Assembly (NCBI GenBank): GCA_900551655.1
Contig: URWM01000083.1
Span: 1-6,890, forward strand
Direction: 5' to 3'
Length of the DNA stretch: 6,890 nt
Source of the DNA: an uncultured Collinsella sp.
Lineage (GTDB): Bacteria > Actinomycetota > Coriobacteriia > Coriobacteriales > Coriobacteriaceae
Shown here: positions 5,603 to 6,890 of the stretch, in pieces
Position numbering within the stretch: the first letter of the stretch is position 1
How the letters are laid out: each line of letters starts with the position of its first letter
Made by a program: the position numbers and the translations under genes
The notes under the pieces: generated by a model
The model's database searches: none
What the model was told of the DNA's origin: nothing
The model's input: only the letters and a program-made list of their open reading frames with translations

Positions 5603-5746
5603 CAACTCGTTGGCGGTATCATGGCAAGGACATACTCGAAACCGATTTCGCAACGGTTGGAGAGCGCATTGTGTGTTCGTCGTGGACTGCCGGGCAGCTT
5701 GGTTGCGCCCGTCGGTCGCATTGCGGCGAACGCTTTCACCCGGATT

Positions 5747-5753
5747 GAAAGGA
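5747..5753 (+). promoter_or_regulatory. Shine-Dalgarno GAAAGGA for the HIT gene
   Basis: GAAAGGA lies 5 bases before ATG 5759. This decides the start against the in-frame ATG at 5621, which has no ribosome site. Confidence 0.8.
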
Positions 5754-5758
5754 TCACC

Positions 5759-6193
5759 ATGGAACAGCACACCGATTGCTCGTACTGCATGTGCGGGACT
5801 GACAACACGCTCGTCGATGCCTTTGGCATTCCCATGCTCGACCTGCCCGCCAGCAAGCTCATCTTGTTTAAGGAGCAGAGCCACAAGGGTCGCGTGATCG
5901 TGGCCTCCAAGCAGCATGTCGACGACATCTCCTGCATGTCCGAGGAGGACGCCGCCGCCTTTATGGCCGATGTCCGCCATGTCGCCGCCGCACTGCACAA
6001 GGCATTCAACCCCGACAAGATTAACTTTGGTGCTTACGGCGATACCATGCATCACCTGCATGTGCATATCGTCCCCAAGTACAAGGACGATCCGTTTGAG
6101 TTTGGCGACGTGTTTGCCATGAACCCCGGTCGCGTCACGCTCGAGCCGGCTCAGTACGACGAGATTGCCCAGGCAATTATCGCCAACTTGTAA
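5759..6193 (+). CDS. HIT-family (histidine triad) nucleotide hydrolase/transferase
   Basis: 144 residues, normal for a bacterial HIT protein. The family signature HxHxHxx is MHHLHVHIVP (97-106), with H99, H101 and H103 forming the triad and H101 the expected nucleophile that attacks the alpha phosphate of a nucleotide substrate. The N-terminal CSYC (7-10) plus C12 resembles the zinc-binding cysteines of the HINT/GalT-like branch. SHKGRVIVASKQHVDDISC (41-59) matches the usual strand pair 'GHvLviPkrHv'. Substrate cannot be specified: members hydrolyse purine nucleoside phosphoramidates or dinucleoside polyphosphates. It should be cytosolic. Start at 5759 gives the conserved family N-terminus and has GAAAGGA 5 bases upstream. 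It stands alone between two structured intergenic regions and is probably a housekeeping-type gene. Confidence 0.9.
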   Translation: MEQHTDCSYCMCGTDNTLVDAFGIPMLDLPASKLILFKEQSHKGRVIVASKQHVDDISCMSEEDAAAFMADVRHVAAALHKAFNPDKINFGAYGDTMHHLHVHIVPKYKDDPFEFGDVFAMNPGRVTLEPAQYDEIAQAIIANL

Positions 6194-6203
6194 AACCCTT
6201 CGT

Positions 6204-6286
6204 CCCTCATAAGTTGCGGTGAAATACGGACTGTTTAGCGGCTCCAGCGGCGCCATCAGCCCCTATTTCACCGCAACTTATGGGGG
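6204..6286. repeat. Long intergenic inverted repeat (19 bp perfect, 23 bp with one wobble)
   Basis: CATAAGTTGCGGTGAAATA (6208-6226) is the exact reverse complement of 6264-6282. The stem extends outward through CCCT (6204-6207) and GGGG (6283-6286) with one G-T pair. The 37-base loop is GC-rich. It begins 11 bases after the HIT stop codon. No T tract follows on the + strand; on the minus strand only GGGTTTTAC appears some bases beyond, so it is not a clear terminator. The architecture of two inverted arms around a short spacer resembles a REPIN or small MITE-like element. Confidence 0.85.
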
Positions 6287-6294
6287 GAGCGGCG

Positions 6295-6322
6295 TTGCGA
6301 TAGTATTACGTGTTGGTATTCG
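6295..6322 (+). promoter_or_regulatory. Possible promoter of the GntR gene
   Basis: TTGCGA (6295-6300) and TATTCG (6317-6322), spaced 16 bases, the latter preceded by TGG as an extended -10. The ribosome site GAGGG (6342-6346) is 4 bases before ATG 6351. Consensus match only. Confidence 0.35.
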
Positions 6323-6350
6323 ACTAACCGAGGACATATCCGAGGGCTTT

Positions 6351-6841
6351 ATGGAACAGCACCAGCATTATCAGAGTCTGCAAGACCAGGCATACAACGC
6401 ATTGCGCTCCAAGATCATCTATGCCGAGCTCAAGCCCGGCACGCGCCTTTCGGCGATTGGTCTGGAAAAGGAGACCGGAATTGGGCGCACGCCCATTCGC
6501 GAGTCCTTTGTGCGTCTGCGCGAGCAGGAGCTGGTGGAAACGCGCCCTAAAAGCGGTACCTATGTTTCAAAGATCAGCATGGAGCGTGCCGAGAACGCCT
6601 GCTTTTTGCGCGAGAAGCTCGAGAGAAGCGTGCTGATCAAATGCTGCTCGGCCGCCACGCCCGAGCAAAAGCACCGGCTCGAGCAGATTCTCGCCGAGTC
6701 CGAGTCGCTCGACCACAGCGAGACGCGTCGCTTCTTTGACCTGGACAACCTGTTCCACGAGACGTGCTTTGAGATTGCCGGTCGTCACATGCTGTGGGAT
6801 TGGATGAAGAGCATCAACACGCATTTTGAGCGGTACAACTG
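6351..6841 (+). CDS. GntR-family transcriptional regulator, FCD subfamily (3' partial)
   Basis: About 163 genuine residues. Residues 9-75 form a GntR winged helix: AYNALRSKIIYAELKPGTRL (14-33), IGLEKETGIGRTPIRESFVR (36-55, the recognition helix-turn-helix), then the wing RPKSGTYVSKI (65-75). From about 85 the helical FCD domain begins: FLREKLERSVL and the metal-ligand motif D132-x3-H136 in FFDLDNLFHETCFEIAG (128-144). FCD domains bind small organic acids, often with a metal ion. The frame remains open to the window end, but the codon at 6840-6842 already mixes genomic and adapter bases, so the tail read as CLLYTSDAADEG is artefact and the real C-terminus (about 60-70 residues) is missing. The ligand and targets are unknown. 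It resembles in family, but is distinct from, the GntR remnant at 2874-3149. Confidence 0.9.
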
Positions 6842-6890
6842 CTGTCTCTTATACACATCTGACGCTGCCGACGAAGGCTTAGGTGTAGAT
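6842..6890 (+). other. Nextera sequencing adapter left on the contig end
   Basis: CTGTCTCTTATACACATCT (6842-6860) is the Tn5 mosaic-end sequence, followed by GACGCTGCCGACGA (6861-6874), which together are the Nextera read-2-side adapter. Then come AGGCTTAG (6875-6882), the reverse complement of the i5 index CTAAGCCT, and GTGTAGAT (6883-6890), the beginning of the P5 flow-cell sequence. This is library-construction sequence, not genome. Confidence 0.98.

Larger units (their letters stand above)
5511..5650. repeat. Pair of inverted 14-bp quasi-palindromes flanking the operator
   Basis: CGAAATCGGTTTCG (5511-5524) and CGAAACCGATTTCG (5637-5650) are exact reverse complements, and each is itself a CGAAA/TTTCG hairpin with a 4-base centre. 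They lie 69 and 57 bases, centre to centre, on either side of the 16-bp palindrome at 5579-5594. They may be binding sites or a chance match. Confidence 0.45.

Noticed and set aside
5621..5758. In-frame 46-residue N-terminal extension of the HIT protein from ATG 5621
   Set aside because: No ribosome site at 5621, the extension is not like HIT proteins, and GAAAGGA sits 5 bases before ATG 5759, which gives the normal family N-terminus.
5507..6256. 249-codon minus-strand frame over the HIT gene
   Set aside because: It is the antisense shadow of the HIT coding sequence, which carries an unmistakable histidine triad.
6842..6860. Possible Tn5 transposon end in the genome
   Set aside because: The mosaic end is followed by read-primer, index and P5 sequence, so it is a library adapter and not an insertion.

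Overview
The window looks like the end of a draft contig from a GC-rich gut actinobacterium, most likely a Collinsella-like member of the Coriobacteriia. This rests on overall composition, the mix of protein families and the domain wording of the proteins. No marker gene is present, so the taxonomy is an inference. The last 49 bases are not genomic: they match a Nextera transposase adapter, an 8-base index and the start of the flow-cell sequence, so real sequence ends at about base 6841.

Layout. (1) Bases 1-2855, + strand: two tightly coupled carbohydrate-related genes, a GH28-like right-handed beta-helix protein (5' end cut off by the window) and a DUF2264 protein, 2 bases apart. (2) Bases 2874-3149, - strand: the decayed C-terminal remnant of a GntR/FCD regulator, with an in-frame stop and no N-terminal DNA-binding domain. 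(3) Bases 3156-3371: a gene-free stretch with a terminator hairpin followed by four related quasi-palindromes at 32/42/32-base spacing, the last two forming a perfect 21-bp inverted repeat. (4) Bases 3372-4463, - strand: an Orc1/AAA_16-like ATPase preceded by exactly eight 10-bp tandem repeats. (5) Bases 4587-5267, - strand: a YczE/DUF6198-like membrane protein. (6) Bases 5268-5758: nearly 500 bases without a gene but full of structure. On the - strand it reads as a possible promoter with a 16-bp TetR-type palindrome in its spacer, then a chain of hairpins, then an intrinsic terminator just before the membrane-protein start codon. (7) Bases 5759-6193, + strand: a HIT-family histidine-triad hydrolase. 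(8) Bases 6204-6286: a long intergenic inverted repeat. (9) From base 6351, + strand: the N-terminal two thirds of a GntR/FCD regulator, cut by the contig end.

The two carbohydrate genes probably work together on a plant-type or host glycan, and the broken GntR gene beside them may once have been their regulator. The other genes are not obviously one pathway. The most unusual content is non-coding: the helically spaced palindromes at 3227-3351, the decamer array at 4481-4560, the attenuator-like leader at about 5268-5530, and several long perfect inverted repeats in almost every intergenic gap. No defence system, CRISPR array, transposase, tRNA or rRNA was seen.
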